A stretch of 64,000 bases of DNA from Dichetophora obliterata (lineage: Eukaryota; Arthropoda; Insecta; Diptera; Sciomyzidae): positions 100,938,138 through 101,002,137 of the forward strand of contig OY986437.1 of assembly GCA_963920525.1 (NCBI GenBank). Reading direction: 5' to 3'. A program made the translations under genes and the position numbers. The notes beneath the pieces are model-generated. The model did no database searches and was not told where the DNA came from. It saw only the letters and a program-made list of their open reading frames with translations. Position 1 is the first letter of the stretch. Every line of letters starts with the position of its first letter. This document shows, in pieces, positions 11,315-24,035 of this stretch.

Positions 11315-12852
11315 AATTTCAACCTTTCTAGTAATCTAAAAAAAATGTTAATTAGTAAGAATGTCGCTATAGCTTGATCTAGCATTATTGCGACGTGTCC
11401 ATTTTTCGCAAAATGGCGACTTTTTGAAAAAAAAAATAACATTTTGGCTTTTTTTCAAAGCTATGATTTCTCTTTATATATTAAAAAACAAAATTTTTAC
11501 ATAATTTTAGTTCGGACAATTGAGGGATAAAAAAGGCCCACACCAAGTTTTAGTTAATCGGTCCATTAGAACTTGGGATATCATGTCGACCGTGTTGAAA
11601 AAAGTAATTTCAAGAAAAACGTGTTAAAAGTTGAATTAGGTTTCAGACAGTCTAACTGGCAACACTAAAATGCCTATAATTTCTAAAATAATTTTAATTT
11701 CGAAAAATCCTTTTGAGTAAATATTCTTGAACATAAAAATTATCGATAAATGAAAAAAAAGTTTTTTAATTTCCTACACTAGAATACAGCCTTACAAAGA
11801 CATCTTATTAAATTTATGTGGCACTATTTTTTTCTGTGGAGAAGACTTTGCATTTGGCAAACTACGTAGAGTTTTGGAGCTGATTCTTTAAAATTATTCC
11901 ACTCAAGACACGATTTATCATTAACAAAATACTTTTTGCCAGTGAACTTATGACAATAAAACAATTAAATTTTAAATACTATTGTCTTTATTCAGTAAAA
12001 TTCACTTACCGAATCTGTAGATGTTTTCTGCAAAAAAAGAAGAAAAAGTAGAAAATATTTTAGTAAATGGTAGTTTAATGTTGTATACTGGATGGAGCGC
12101 TCTTATAAAGCAATGTTTAACATTACATTCACTCAGTCAAACACACGATTTATGTTATTTATACATTTTACGATTCATAAATTCAAAACAATATCAAAAC
12201 ACACATACAGCTAAATAAATACTGAATTAAATCAATACATAAAATGTTAAATGATAGTAAAGGGAGAAAGACGTTTGGCTCATAAATATTTGCATATTTA
12301 TGAACACATAAATATTTCTACACCTAATTAAATAACTGCAGTAAATATTATTAGAAAGTGTAGAAATGAAAATAACTGAATATGTTTTAAAATGGATGAA
12401 ATAATTTCAATTGAAGTGATTTATAGATAAAAAGGGTACGTATTTCGATATTGGCAATTATGCCAGTAAAAAGTAATTTGATTAATTTGGAATATTTGGA
12501 GTAAGAGAGAAGAAATTATTGCTACCAATAATGAATCAACTTTATGCAAAATAGGAAATTAAAATTCAAGTATTTTGATGCAAGATGCATTAGTTCAGAA
12601 GAACTAGCTTAAATTAAGAAAAACAAAAGCTATTCATAATATAAAATTTAAAATTATTTAAAACATCTTTACACTGTCCTACTGGTTGTTAAGATATCTG
12701 AAAAAAAAGTTTATTGGGATTTCATCACACTGTAATTTTGTTTTTTGCGTGAAGAAACTAATTTTTTACTTTTAGATCTTCTTACAGAGTCACATCACCC
12801 TTGCATTAACACACGTCATGGAACTACAACCTCTAACTTGAATTGGGAGATT
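11315..12852. other. AT-rich DNA, nothing recognised
   Basis: One short frame at 12021-12218 has no recognisable motif. No repeat structure stands out. Confidence 0.5.
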
Positions 12853-13315
12853 TTCAAGAATAGCGACAACTCTAATTTTTAATTTTTTTTTTTTTGCAGA
12901 TTATATGGATTTTGTCTTATGGATACTTTATGGGTATCAGAAAAAAGGTAACTAAAGTACCTATTCAACAAAGAATCAAAAATGAAACTGCATGCATAAA
13001 TTTCAAAGATATAAACATTTTAAGTGTAGTGCTTTCGTAAAAGGGAAACCACTAGTTTTTCAGACAAATTGTAAATATAAGAATAGGTATATCCTAAAAA
13101 GTTATGAATGGATTTTTCATGTTTGATACCTCGTTAAAAAGATACTCGCATTACCTTTCTTTTGATACCCATAATGCGGAACACTAAAAAAACCGCAAGA
13201 TTTGCAGACCATTATTGCAACTGTGAAGGCCTATAACTTCTAAGCCAATTACGAGCGGTTAAAATACGTATGATCAAAAAACATATTAAAAAAGAGAGTT
13301 GTCGCTATTCTTGAA
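12853..13315. mobile_element. MITE with 21-bp perfect terminal inverted repeats
   Basis: The left end TTCAAGAATAGCGACAACTC (12853 onward) has an exact complement ending at 13315; the match covers 21 bases. The interior is not palindromic apart from a GATACCCATAA block and its partner GGGTATC. No target duplication was resolved. Confidence 0.7.
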
Positions 13316-14115
13316 TTGTATCAAAAAATTTAATAAGAAGTCAATTTTATTGCCAATTGCATCTATGGTCGGAAAGAATGTTTAATGAAATAAGATACAA
13401 ACCTAAAAATACAATTAACTACGACACAGACTGGCTAAAAAAATGTTACATGTAATTTAACAAAAAAAAATTAATTTTTTCAATACACATATAATTAATT
13501 AATTATAATCAAAAATAACAAAAACATGAAGTTAACATAAAAGCACTAATTATAACTTAGCTTTTCCCAAATCATGTCAGACTTAATCTAAATGGTTGCA
13601 AATCAAAAACAGCAAAAATATGCAAAAACCACGGGCATATATTGAAAATATGCAAAAATTTGCACAATAACTATACAAAGCAAGACATTTTTTGTAAAAT
13701 ATGCAAAACCATACAAACTATGGTTCATGGCAAACTATGCAAAAATATACACTAACGATTGAATGTCATTTTAAAGGAAATTTCATGATTCGTCAAGATA
13801 ATCTAAGCATTTCCCTTTTAAGATACCCAGTAAGAATATGCATTTGTATGGCATTCCTAGCCCCACACCTTTTCAGATTTCAGCCTTAACAGCTAAATAT
13901 AAGCAATCACAGAATATTTTAACAAAAATGGGTAAAAACCGCACTTTTATAAGAACTTACTTGTAAGAAAGTAGAGATATACGATTAGGATATAACATAT
14001 GAAAACTATATTTGGCAAATGGATTGAAACTCTCATGATTTTTAAATACAATACCGAATATTATCACAATTCTGCCGTTTATCGAATAAACATAAAATTG
14101 TAATAAAATATTATA
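13316..14115. other. AT-rich DNA, nothing recognised
   Basis: Repeated ATGCAAAAA motifs at 13610-13750 give a chance ORF at 13701-13889. No gene is supported. Confidence 0.5.
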
Positions 14116-14123
14116 TTAAATAC

Positions 14124-15361
14124 CAGAGCTGTAAAATCAGCATTCTATTCAGAATTTTAAGTACAACTGAATAACTACGCAAGCATGCATGGAATAAATG
14201 CAAAATTGATTTATAAATAAAATTTTTAATTCACATTAATTTTTAAGAAAATGATTAATTATTAATTTTAATAATTCATTTTCATTATTCAGAATAAACA
14301 ATCATTTTTTTTATTCATTTGAATGCTATTCACAAAGAATGCAATTCATAAAGGTTTTTAGAATTTTCAGTAATTATTTTTTATTCATTATTCATTTTTT
14401 ATTCTTTATTCATTTTTTATTCATTATTCATTTGTTATTCATTATTCTTTTGATATTCATTATTTATTTTTATTCATTATTCATTTTTTATTCATTATTC
14501 ATTTGTTATTCATTATTCTTTTTTAATTCATTTTTAATTTTTTATTCATTATTCATTTTTTATTCATTTTAATCATTATTCATTTTAATCATTATTCATT
14601 TTTATTTATTATTCATTTGTTATTCATTATTTATTTTTTATTCTTTATTCAATTGTTATTCATATTTTATTTAAGGCTTGGGACCAAAATGAATAAAAAA
14701 TGAATAAAGAATAAAAAATGAATAATAAATAAAAAAATTAATAATGAATAAAAAATAAATAATGAATAAAAAATGAATAATGAATAAAAACATGAATAAT
14801 GAATAAAAAATTAGTAATGAATAAAAAATTAATAATGAATAAAAAATTAATAAAGAATAAAATAGAATTATGAATAACAAATGAGTAATGAATAAAAAAT
14901 GAATAATGAATAAAAAATTAATAATGAACAAAAATGCATAATGAATAAAAAATGAATAATGAATAAAAAATGAATAATGAATAAAAAATGGATAATAAAT
15001 AAAAAGTGAATAATTAATAAAAAATTAATAAATAATAATAAAAGAACAATGAATAAAAAATTAATAACGAATAAAAATGAATAATGAATAAAAAAAGAAT
15101 AACTGAAAATTCTGAAATCCTTTATGAATTGCATTCTTTGTGAATAGCATTCAAATGAAAAAAAAAAAAATGATTTATTACTCTGAATAACGAAAATGAA
15201 TAATTAAAATTCATAATAATCATTTTTTAAAAAATTAATGTGAATTAAAAATTTTATTTATAAATCAATTTTGCATTCATTGAATGCATTCTTATTTCGT
15301 TATTCACTAATTCACTTTTTTGTGAATAAAATCAAATTGAATACATTCTTTTACAGCTCTG
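14124..15361. mobile_element. hAT-type palindromic element made of ATTCATT simple repeats
   Basis: The ends are CAGAGCTGTAAAA at the left and its exact complement at the right. The flanks TTAAATAC and TTATATGA agree at 5 of 8 positions, which fits a worn 8-bp duplication. The arms are about 550 bp each: a unique outer part (GAATGCTATTCACAAAGAATG at 14320-14340 and its complement near 15130-15150) and an inner part that is almost entirely TTATTCATTATTCATTTTTT on the left and its complement on the right, meeting near 14680. The reading frames across it are low-complexity artefacts. Confidence 0.78.
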
Positions 15362-15369
15362 TTATATGA

Positions 15370-15476
15370 TTAAAATGAATAAAAAATGAATAATGAATAA
15401 AAAATTAAAAATGAATTAAAAAAGAATAATGAATAACAAATGAATAATGACTAAAAAATGAATAATGAATAAATAA
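15370..15476. repeat. Stray AATGAATAAAAA simple-repeat tract
   Basis: It has the same simple repeat as the right arm of the adjacent palindrome but lies outside its end. It may be a fragment of a second copy. Confidence 0.6.
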
Positions 15477-17279
15477 TCACTGCACTTAAAACCAATATCA
15501 ACAAACTAGTACAAAAATTAAAGCAAAGAAGAATGAGAAAATTGTAAACAAGTGCAGCAACCCGCTAATTGCTTTTTTTATATTTCGCTTGGCGCAACTG
15601 ATCTACTTGACACATGCGAAAGTTTTTTTATCACTTTTTTCCATTTGATGACAGCTGTCTGAAATTTTCAGTAACTAGTTTTTTTTTGCATTATAAACTT
15701 AACATAAAAACTTTAACATAAAAAAATAAAAAATTATTTTTCTATGAAATTTAAAGTGACTTTATTTCAAAGCATACTTTCTTGATAGGTTAAGTTCCTT
15801 TATGCATTTATGCAATGCATCAGTGTGTTTTATTTTGGATTGGTTTTAAGTGTAAATACGAAAACAGCGTAACTCTGTTGATATTCTTAAAAATAGTGAA
15901 GTTGCTCAGTTTTGGTTAACTGATGTATTGAATTAATATATTTAGTTACTTGGCCATACTTACATATTTTTCGGAAAAGATTTTTTAACACATTTGAAAT
16001 TAAATATTGTCTCCATTTTTTGTTTGTAGGGTAAGATGGGGAAAACTTGACACTGGGGCACATTTGACTTCACTATGTTATGTGCAAACAGGGGCTTATA
16101 TCAAAAATGTTAAAATGCTGAACCAACCCATATTTGATTTAACGAAATGTCACAAAGTTCGATAATTCTATCCCTACGCGGGGCAGAGAAACACTTTCAG
16201 AAACATTTTGAGCTGGTGTTACGTAAGCCTTTTCTCAAACAGTAAAACATATTTATTGGCAGCGCCTAAAAAAGTTGTTTATTTTATTGACATGTGCTAA
16301 GAAAATAAAATTTCATTTATTACAAGTTCTACAGAATAAATTACATTTAAAGAAAAAAAAAACGATAAGTCGTGTGGGAGCATATTTGGCTCTTGTAAAT
16401 GGAGTAGATTTGACATTCTCGTTCTAAAGGCTAAAAACAAATCGTTTTAAAGGCTAAAAACAAATAGTTCTAAATGTTTTGTTATGTAAATCACTGCTTT
16501 GGAAATGTTTCGTTATTACAAGAAAAACTAATCGGTGTGGAATTAAAAAAGAAGGCATGAAAAAAAAAAACATTTTCGAACATAAGGCATCATCGATAAA
16601 CAGCTACATCAGCAGCAGAAAAATACGGTTTAAACAGAAGCACTAAAACAATTACTCTCTAACAAAAATACACGCAAATTCACAACAATTATTGCTGGCA
16701 ACAGATTTCCTACATTAAATTTATTTCTATTTCAGAGAGCAAAATTCAAAATATTTTACGCTAGAAATGCATAAAAAGTTTATACTACAATTATAACTCT
16801 CTCTTAAAAAAACTCTCTTCTAAATTTTTTTTTTTTTCAATATTTTGTCTTCGCTTATCAAAACCGCTAGAAATGCGTGAAGTTTTTTAAGTAAGTTTTG
16901 AAGAAAGCAACAACAACAACAATTTTGTATAGAGTCAAACCAATATTTACAATAACAGCAAATTTACAGTTTAAGTTTTATATAATTAGACACTTTTTCG
17001 AATGAACTCTTCGAAATAATATGGCGTTTAAGCAAAGGTTTTTATTTAAGGCGAAAGTTTTAGGTGAAATTTCACAAGATTTATTGTAGTGATTTTTAAA
17101 TCAGTTTGTAGAGTGCAGCTTAGAAGCGAAATCAAACTTTAACCTCCGTCTTCAACTAACCCAGCGCACAGTGCTGTTGCTCCTATACAAAAATTGGACA
17201 ATAATAAAATAAAAGGAGTGGTGCTATGATAATGCAAATTTGTATGCTAAATAATTTTAAGCCAATTAAAAGAAATTTA
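15477..17279. other. AT-rich DNA, nothing recognised
   Basis: Short homopurine segments such as GGGTAAGATGGGGAAAACTTG near 16030 resemble ends of dispersed insect repeats, but no partner end was found. There is no ORF of note. Confidence 0.45.
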
Positions 17280-17506
17280 AAAATGGTCGAAATCGGTTAG
17301 ATGCTAGGGATACCTCCTTTGGATCTATATTAATTTTTTACCTGATTTTATGAGGGAGGTACATACAAAGGTAGGCCGATCGTAACAAAACTTCGTTAGA
17401 GGGGTAACCAAATAGAGTTATAGCTGTGTACTGAAAATAGTCGAAATCAGTTAGACCCTAGGGCTACCTTTGGACCTACATTAATTTTTTACTTGACTTT
17501 GTTCAA
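17280..17506. repeat. Tandem duplication, about 154-bp period
   Basis: Two copies carry GTCGAAATC, GGTTAGA or AGTTAGA, CTAGGG, TACCT, TTGGA and TATTAATTTTTTAC in the same order, starting at about 17286 and 17440. Confidence 0.65.
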
Positions 17507-18166
17507 ATTTCATTTTCTAAAAGCGAGAGGGTATGTTTCCAAGCAAAATTAAAATACAAAAGCTAGCGCTTTTTTATTGCAAAAACCTTTTTCCCTTTGT
17601 TTCCATTTTTTAAGATTTTTGATTTTGTTGCTTTTCATTGATAATTTGAAAATCATAATGCCTCAAAACAAACTAATTTAAGATCTGGCATAGATCATTT
17701 TCTGTATTTTTTCCCGCAGAATTCAAATATTTACTCTCCGATGATTTTTGATTTGATCTTAACTCTGTAAATTTGAAAAAAACCGTATTAAACTTTTAAA
17801 AATAAAGAAATTTCCGAGTCGAATGAGGCTTTGTTTTTGTTGCCTTTGCATGGAAGCTCATGACTGTTCTAAACTATTTGACGAATTCAAATTATTGATT
17901 CGTATTTTTCAGATTATTGATTCGTTTAGTATTCGCAACTCCTAAATATTTTTGTGATTAAGAGCTTAAAAATGATCTATCCGAATTATAAACAAGTTTG
18001 TGACCTCGATGGAAACAGAATCAAAATATGTGTGTTTATTTTGTTGCTAAAGCCTAGTAGTCTGTTCGTTTGTGTGAAATTTCGCTGGCAACATCTATTT
18101 ATTTGTTGCGTGAAATTTCTGACTTAAAGTTTGTTGCGAGGAATTCCTATGGCAACGTTTCTCACA

Positions 18167-18844
18167 TGGCAGAATAACCAGGTAGATGCAATTCGGAGAG
18201 CAAAAAACGAGAGAGCAAAACATTGGCGTAGCTATAATGTCACTGATGACAATTTATGTTTATTCGTTCAGCCATAGGGATGTATAATTTACTTGTAACC
18301 GTATAAATCAATTGAGTACCCAGATTTTATGTATGAACATGTCAAAAACTAAACAAAAATCTTAAAAATTTCATAAAATGAGCCGTGTTTTAAGATATAA
18401 TACATAATTAAGTGTAGTTTTGCCTTAAATGAAGCAAATGAAAGTTTACTTTCGATATAATTTTCGTTCGACTGTTGATTTCAATTGTGTAGTAACCAAT
18501 TTATTTGTGTAGCTATGTACGGCTGATTTAAACTGTCAAAATATATTTTGACAGGTGAAATTGCTGCTGGAAAACATACAATTTATTTAATAAAATCGAC
18601 GATTGTTTGCTAATTTTATCGTGCTGGAACGGAAGCTAACAATTGATGATCTGTTTTCGAATAATCGTGATGGGAGGAAGTAATAGGCAGTCCAGAAAAT
18701 TAATTGTCAAAACTGAATAAATAAGTAAGTAAAAATTGATAATATTTTCAAATCAGCTCATTTTGACGTTATAATTACGCCTTTGTTATTGTTCTGTTGT
18801 CAGAGAGAGCGTATTTCTAGTGCATCTACCTGGTTATTCTGCCA
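18167..18844. mobile_element. MITE with 24-bp perfect terminal inverted repeats
   Basis: The ends start TGGCAGAATAACCAGG and match exactly as complements over 24 bases (18167-18190 and 18821-18844). No target duplication was resolved and there is no coding sequence. Confidence 0.75.
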
Positions 18845-19112
18845 GGGAATACGTTGGGAATACGTGTGAGTTGAGAGACTCAGGGAATACGTTGGGAGAT
18901 TTCATATGATATCTCTCTTTTCACTTTAAAATAAATAGGCAGTACAATTAAATTGTCGTGAAAAAATATTGCTCAGAAACAAGTTGCTTTAATTTCACAC
19001 TGCGGAACAGAGTACTGCTCTGACGAAAATGTTGTGAAAATTTCTACGCTTGTTTCGCAGCTGTCATATTTTGTATAGATATTTGAGTGGAATTTCACAT
19101 GAAACTGAACAG

Positions 19113-19470
19113 AGTACTATGCTTAAAAATCGAAAAAAAATTATTGAAATTAACGGTGCTTTGAAAGAAAAAGTGAAAAATCTTGTTAATGTTAATCTAA
19201 ATGATGATTGCTTCCCGACTGTAGTGTGTCCATCTTGTTAAATGTATATTTACAAAGGAATAAAAATAAGAGAATCAAGAACGCAGCTTCCATTTCATTT
19301 GTGCATTGCAGGTAAAAGTATTGCAAATACTAAATTATATAATAACAAATATGTACTTAATTTTAAAAGTGTTAATGAAAAAACGATGTTTCAAGTGCTG
19401 TACTCCAATTGCAAAAGGAATAAATCATAAATGTAACTCTACGACATTAACTGCGTTCCTTTCGCCTTAA
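19113..19470 (+). pseudogene. Broken cysteine-rich frame, function unknown
   Basis: One frame reads EINGALKEKVKNLVNVNLND, then a CFPTVVCPSC ending at a stop (19239-19241), and continues in the same frame to about 19430. A second frame opens around 19381 with RCFKCCTPIAKGINHKC. The CPSC pair and the CFKC...HKC pattern resemble zinc-binding fingers, and the polar lysine-rich stretch before them looks protein-like, not random. I do not recognise the family. The stop and the frame change show that it is not intact. It lies inside the 17.5-20.6 kb inverted-repeat structure, so a transposon origin is plausible but unproven. Confidence 0.35.
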
Positions 19471-19584
19471 TATAATCGCGATAACAAATTTTCTCAAAGG
19501 AACGGCAAGAAAAACGACTCGTAGAGGTGCCCTCAAAATCAAAATCACCGTTGCAATCAAAATTAAATTCAAACAAGCAATCAC

Positions 19585-19891
19585 GATACAATAACTATTA
19601 GGTGTCATGAGAATGTGTGTCGTTCAAAACTGTTATGGTAGCGATACCTTAGTGAACGATGTTTTTCTCTGACTCTAAACGTCAGAAAAATTGTAAATTA
19701 TTTAATTTAATTATTAATATTATGCAATTACGTAAATAATTTAAGTGCAATTGTTAGCTCCGCTGAATGCGTCTTATGTGTGTGACACACGCGGTTTGTT
19801 TTGATTTGTTTTCTTTTGCTTGACATTCGATGGTCACAGCTCGTGAGAAAATAGGTCATAGCTGTCATAGCTACCTAATAGTCATTGTATC
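19585..19891. mobile_element. Short inverted-repeat element with ends GATACAATRACTATTAGG
   Basis: A 19-bp terminal inverted repeat with one mismatch lies at 19585-19603 and 19873-19891. The length of 307 bp is MITE-sized. No target duplication was resolved. Confidence 0.6.
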
Positions 19892-20877
19892 AAACAAACA
19901 AATAATTCAAAAATTAAATGACAGCTCATAAAAATATACAGGTGCGGCACCTGTGTTTCAAATTTTTTTAAGGCTATATCACAATTTTATGTGCATAGCA
20001 AAAATAATCCTATTTGTTATAGGATTATTATTTTTGTTTTTGCTTTGCATGTAAAAAAAATAATCTGGACTATTTTGAAGCACATACAAACACATACACA
20101 TTATAAACACATACAAGCTATCGCAAATACAACTAACCATCCTAAAATTTACTATATTTTTAAAATATATTTTCTTACTGTCGGCATCAGTAATTACAAA
20201 AATATTAAGGAGTTGCGAAAACTAAACACCAAAATCAATAACTTGAATTCGTCAAAAAGCTTAGAACAGACATTAGCTTGCATGCAAAGGCAACGAAAAC
20301 AAAGGCTCACTCGACTCGGAAATTTCTTTATTTTTAAAAGTTTAATACGGTTTTTTTTCAAATTTACAGAGTTAAGATCAAATCAAAAATCATCGGAGAG
20401 TAAATATTTGAATCCTGCGGGGAAAAATACAGAAGATGATCTATGTCAATCTTAAATTAATTTGTTTTGAGGCATTACGAATGAATTATCAATTAAAAGC
20501 AACAAAATCAAAAATCTTAAAAAATAGAAAAAAGGGAAAGAAGGTTTCTTGCAATAAAAAAAGCGCTAACTTTTGGATTTTAATTTTGCTTTTAAACAAA
20601 TCCTCTCGCTTTTAGAAAATGAAATTCGGAAAAAACTTGGAAGTAATAGACATTTTCATTTGTCTATTGTACAAATGTGCCTCCGCTTTCACAAAACGCT
20701 CATAAAAATATCTTAGCATATATATAGCACTCTTAAAGAATTATTACTCTTTTTGGTACGACCCTTAAAAAATTTTGTGCGTTAGTTTGCGTTAATATTG
20801 CACTTGCATAAATTATATTAATATATTACTACATTTTTTTATGAAATCTTTATAAAATATGTTTCGGCTAAAATGTT

Positions 20878-21008
20878 CTTTCCTACATTTAAGAATTGTG
20901 GAAAATGTGGAATTAAAAGAACAGGAACAACTAAGGGCTGGAAATGCATGCCGAGGTTAAGGCATAATACTAGCCTCGTTTAAAAGTAATTCAAATTGTC
21001 TTTCACGG
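20878..21008 (+). repeat. SINE body fragment, tRNA-like head missing
   Basis: It matches the body of the SINE on the minus strand at 52820-53075: TACATTTAAGAATTGTGG, AAATGTGGAATTAA, GGGCTG.AAATGC, CGAGGTTAAGGCAT and CTAGCCTCG all appear in order. The tRNA-like part is absent here. Confidence 0.65.
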
Positions 21009-23026
21009 TTGTTTTGCCTAATCAATAATTCACGTAGGGTTCCAATCAATTCCTCTAAATAAATCTATCACTTTCCTTTCAGGTCAAAGACCAAACCTTG
21101 TTTGTATAAGGCGCATGCCTTGGTTCTTGATCTTTCTTTTTTTTTTAAACTGTTTTCGGTATACATACGTTTGAAAAATATTTTGTAGATTTGGAGAATT
21201 TTTTACAAAAAACATAAATTTTTATTTAAATTTTACGTATGAGAAATGAGAAATTGAGAGATAGACATTTGGCTATGTGCCTAATAAAAATAAAAAATAT
21301 AACTAAACACATTTTTTAAAAACAGATTTTTTTCCACCGAATAACCAGTGTGCGACATGTCAAAAAGGCAACGCATATCGTCTTTTTTTCGGTATTAGAC
21401 TATCTTACATTCTATCCCACATGCAAATGTGTACATGTCCTTATACACAAAAGGACAAAGTAAAGTGGATCTAAGCATTTCTTATGAGGGTTTACTTAAT
21501 CAAATATTATGTATAAATTAATAAGTAAATAAACATGTTTATATTTTAAAAAAAAAAATAACAAAAAATTTTAAAACGTAGGCTTCACCTTATAATCATA
21601 GCACTTCTCAGAAGTTAATTTTATAGAATGAAATACATTTTTATATTCCATATTTTAACAGCGACTTTTTTCCATAAACAGTAATTGTCAAGAAAAGTGA
21701 ATTTGTCAAGCTGTCAACTGTAATCAATTGGTACAAAGTATTTTGGACTGGGTATAATGTCGACAAGTGTTTAGGTATGTGTGTGTATGGCTTCTCTGCA
21801 CGTGTGTTAAATAAGTAAAATAATAAAATATAATTGAATGTCCTGCTGTTTGCGTGTTTGTGGCCAAAATTGAATAACTTCCATTTATTATCTGCTTATA
21901 CATTGAAATATTAATGGTTGTGTGAGTGTGTCTGTCCGTTCGTTCTACCATCCGTTTTTCAAGATATGACTGTGTGCTTCAGGATGTGTATGTTTGTGTG
22001 TTGTTTGTAAGTATGGATGTGTGCATGTCAGGCATGCTTTTGATGAATTTGTTTATTGATTTTATTATCTGGTAAGTTTTAGTTTGCATAATTTTCGGGT
22101 TTTTAGCATATTTGTTATTGCTGCTTCTGATGTCCTTGTTTGGCCTGAATATATTTACAATCAAGGAGATATTAAAAAGTTTTAACACTGTAAATACATT
22201 CAACTGACCAAAATTGGTTATAATAATAAATAATTATGACTAAAAGTTTAGTTGCTCTAATTAAAAACTCGATTAAAAATGTTCTCAATTACATCTAATA
22301 AAAAAAGGTGTAAGTGTAAAGTATTTTAAATCAGATTGAATTACAAAGTATACAAATACGTATATTTTTAATAAATTTTCTAATGCGAAGTCTTAAAACA
22401 GGCTACTAGAATGCTAGTTTAATGGTGGTTGTAGTTAAGCCATTCGATTTTTCTTAACTGTTGACTGTATTTGCTTATTACTTCTGGAATGTCATTACTT
22501 TTATGTGTGTTTAAAGTGAGATGGGTGCTTTTACTTCCTGTTTTTGCAGTCTGAGTAAACCTAAAAAAAAACGTCGTTTCAAAAAAGTTTTTCACATTTG
22601 CTTTGTTCAATTAAACTCAATTATATTAAAAATCATAAATTCAACACGCTGGCATTTAAAGGAAATAAAGAAGAGAATTGTTGTTTCAAAAATGCAATCA
22701 TAATAGTATTATTATTATTTTTATTAAAAAAAAAATTTTAAATAAAAAAACCAATAAAATCAAAAGTAGATTTTTTATAATTGTATCTAGTTAAATAAAG
22801 AAAAACATTTGCAGACTGATTTTGATGAAGCGATTCAAATGAGAATTTTATTTAGATTTGTCTTTAATAGAAATTTTCGTTAGCTACTATTTGTACCAGG
22901 TCCTCTGAGGCTGTCTGAGACCATCACAATTCCATTGAGCTATCGAGTACTTTAGAAAAATAGAAGCGAAATGGGTTGTCACTTCACTCGTGTTAGAAGA
23001 GTTACATTTAGCAAAAATTTCGTTGC
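21009..23026. other. AT-rich DNA with GT-rich stretch, no gene recognised
   Basis: Between 21770 and 22060 the plus strand is rich in TGTGTG, which produces long but low-complexity minus-strand frames (Thr/His-rich). No family motif was seen. Confidence 0.45.
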
Positions 23027-23334
23027 TACACTCAGAAAAAAAACCAAGAGTGAAACTGTTAAATCCTATCCAACAGATAAGTTTTTGAAATTAACAGTCT
23101 GGACTGTTGATAAAATAACTGTTTTACTCAATTCTCATTTGAATTTTCAATTGTCCTGCACTATAATGGCTGATATCAATACATTTTCACATAAAAGAAA
23201 AGAAAATTCAGTTAGGAATTGAGTAAAATAGTTATGTTATTGAAAGTCCTGACTGTTAATTTGAAAAAACTCATCTGTTGGATGATATTTAACAGTTTTC
23301 ACTGTTAATCCCTCTGTTTTTTTCTCTGAGTGTA
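23027..23334. mobile_element. TA-flanked palindromic MITE, ends TACACTCAGAAAAAAA
   Basis: Both ends begin with TA then CACTCAGA(G)AAAAAA on opposite strands. The inner arms pair as well (CAACAGAT, AATTAACAGTC, ACTCAATTC). TA at the borders and the size fit a Tc1/mariner-type MITE. The frame 22971-23222 crosses the element border and is not a gene. Confidence 0.75.
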
Positions 23335-23779
23335 CTTTTAAAAGAAAAGTCTCAATATCAAAAGTGTAATTTTTGTTAGTCAAAACAAATGCAAAAACAT
23401 TTTAAAAGAAGATTATTGCACCTGCTGCAGCAAGTTTCTAAATAATTTAAAGGGTTCAACAGATAAATGTGGAAACAACATTTTTATAGTTACTTCTATT
23501 AAGCTTGAATTTGAAAATCACCAATATTTTTCTATATATAACGATTTTATTGTTGTTACGAGAAAAATTTTAATGACAATAAATATTCTTATATAAGTGC
23601 AAAATACTGACGTTTAAACTACTTTTTTGTCAGTGTATTCATTCACTTGAATTCCTAAGTGTGCCGAAACCAATATGATTTTTATTTTGTAATGTTGTTT
23701 TATACCTTCTGATCAAAAACTGCCCATAATATTTCAATCGAACGTAAACAGTTCAATTAATCATCAATATTAATTTTAT

Positions 23780-24035
23780 TTACTCCAAAGTAAGCTTCAT
23801 TTCAAGCAATTTCTTCAATTCAGTCTTCAAAACAATTTTCATAGGCCAATTTAAAAATCGCCTCCAGCTCCTTCAGCGAATTCTTCTTTATCGCCTCAAT
23901 CGACTCAAAACGCTATCCGTAAAGTGTTAATTTGAGACGTGGGAATAGAAAACAGTCACAAGGAGCTGCGGAATGTAAATATGGAGCTTTCAGAACGGTA
24001 TGAACCTTGTTTGATTTTGGATCAAGTACTAGAAA
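23780..24035 (-). pseudogene. mariner transposase C-terminal remnant
   Basis: Read on the minus strand, the frame gives APCDCFLFPRLKLTLYG, a stop, then RFESIEAIKKNSLKELEAI and AYENCFED. This matches the end of the catalytic domain and the C-terminus of SETMAR-like mariners (usual PYSPDLAPCD.FLFP...RFESIEAIK.NSLKEL). The third catalytic aspartate would be the D of APCD, and the preceding PYSPDL has decayed to PYLHSA. At least three in-frame stops are present. The N-terminal half and the inverted repeats were not found. It is a dead fragment of a family different from the intact mariner at 43.2 kb. Confidence 0.8.

Larger units (their letters stand above)
17507..20626. repeat. 3.1-kb structure with 440-450 bp inverted arms
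   Basis: The left arm (17507-17960) and right arm (20191-20626) are near-complements along their whole length. Examples are TTTCATTTTCTAAAAGCGAG at the outer end, ATTTACTCTCCGATGATTTT in the middle and the CGCAACTCCT block at the inner end. The interior holds a MITE (18167-18844), a second short inverted-repeat element (19585-19891) and a broken cysteine-rich reading frame. It may be a foldback element or an inverted duplication of an older repeat. No target duplication was recognised. Confidence 0.75.

Noticed and set aside
14339..15134. Three hydrophobic ORFs (77-88 codons) that look like membrane proteins
   Set aside because: They are translations of the ATTCATT simple repeat inside a palindromic transposon. 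The Phe/Leu/Ile-rich composition is a by-product.
19991..20455. 154-codon ORF as a gene
   Set aside because: Most of it lies in the right inverted arm, where the left-arm counterpart is broken by stops, and part is low-complexity. Only its last 30 codons are conserved between the arms.
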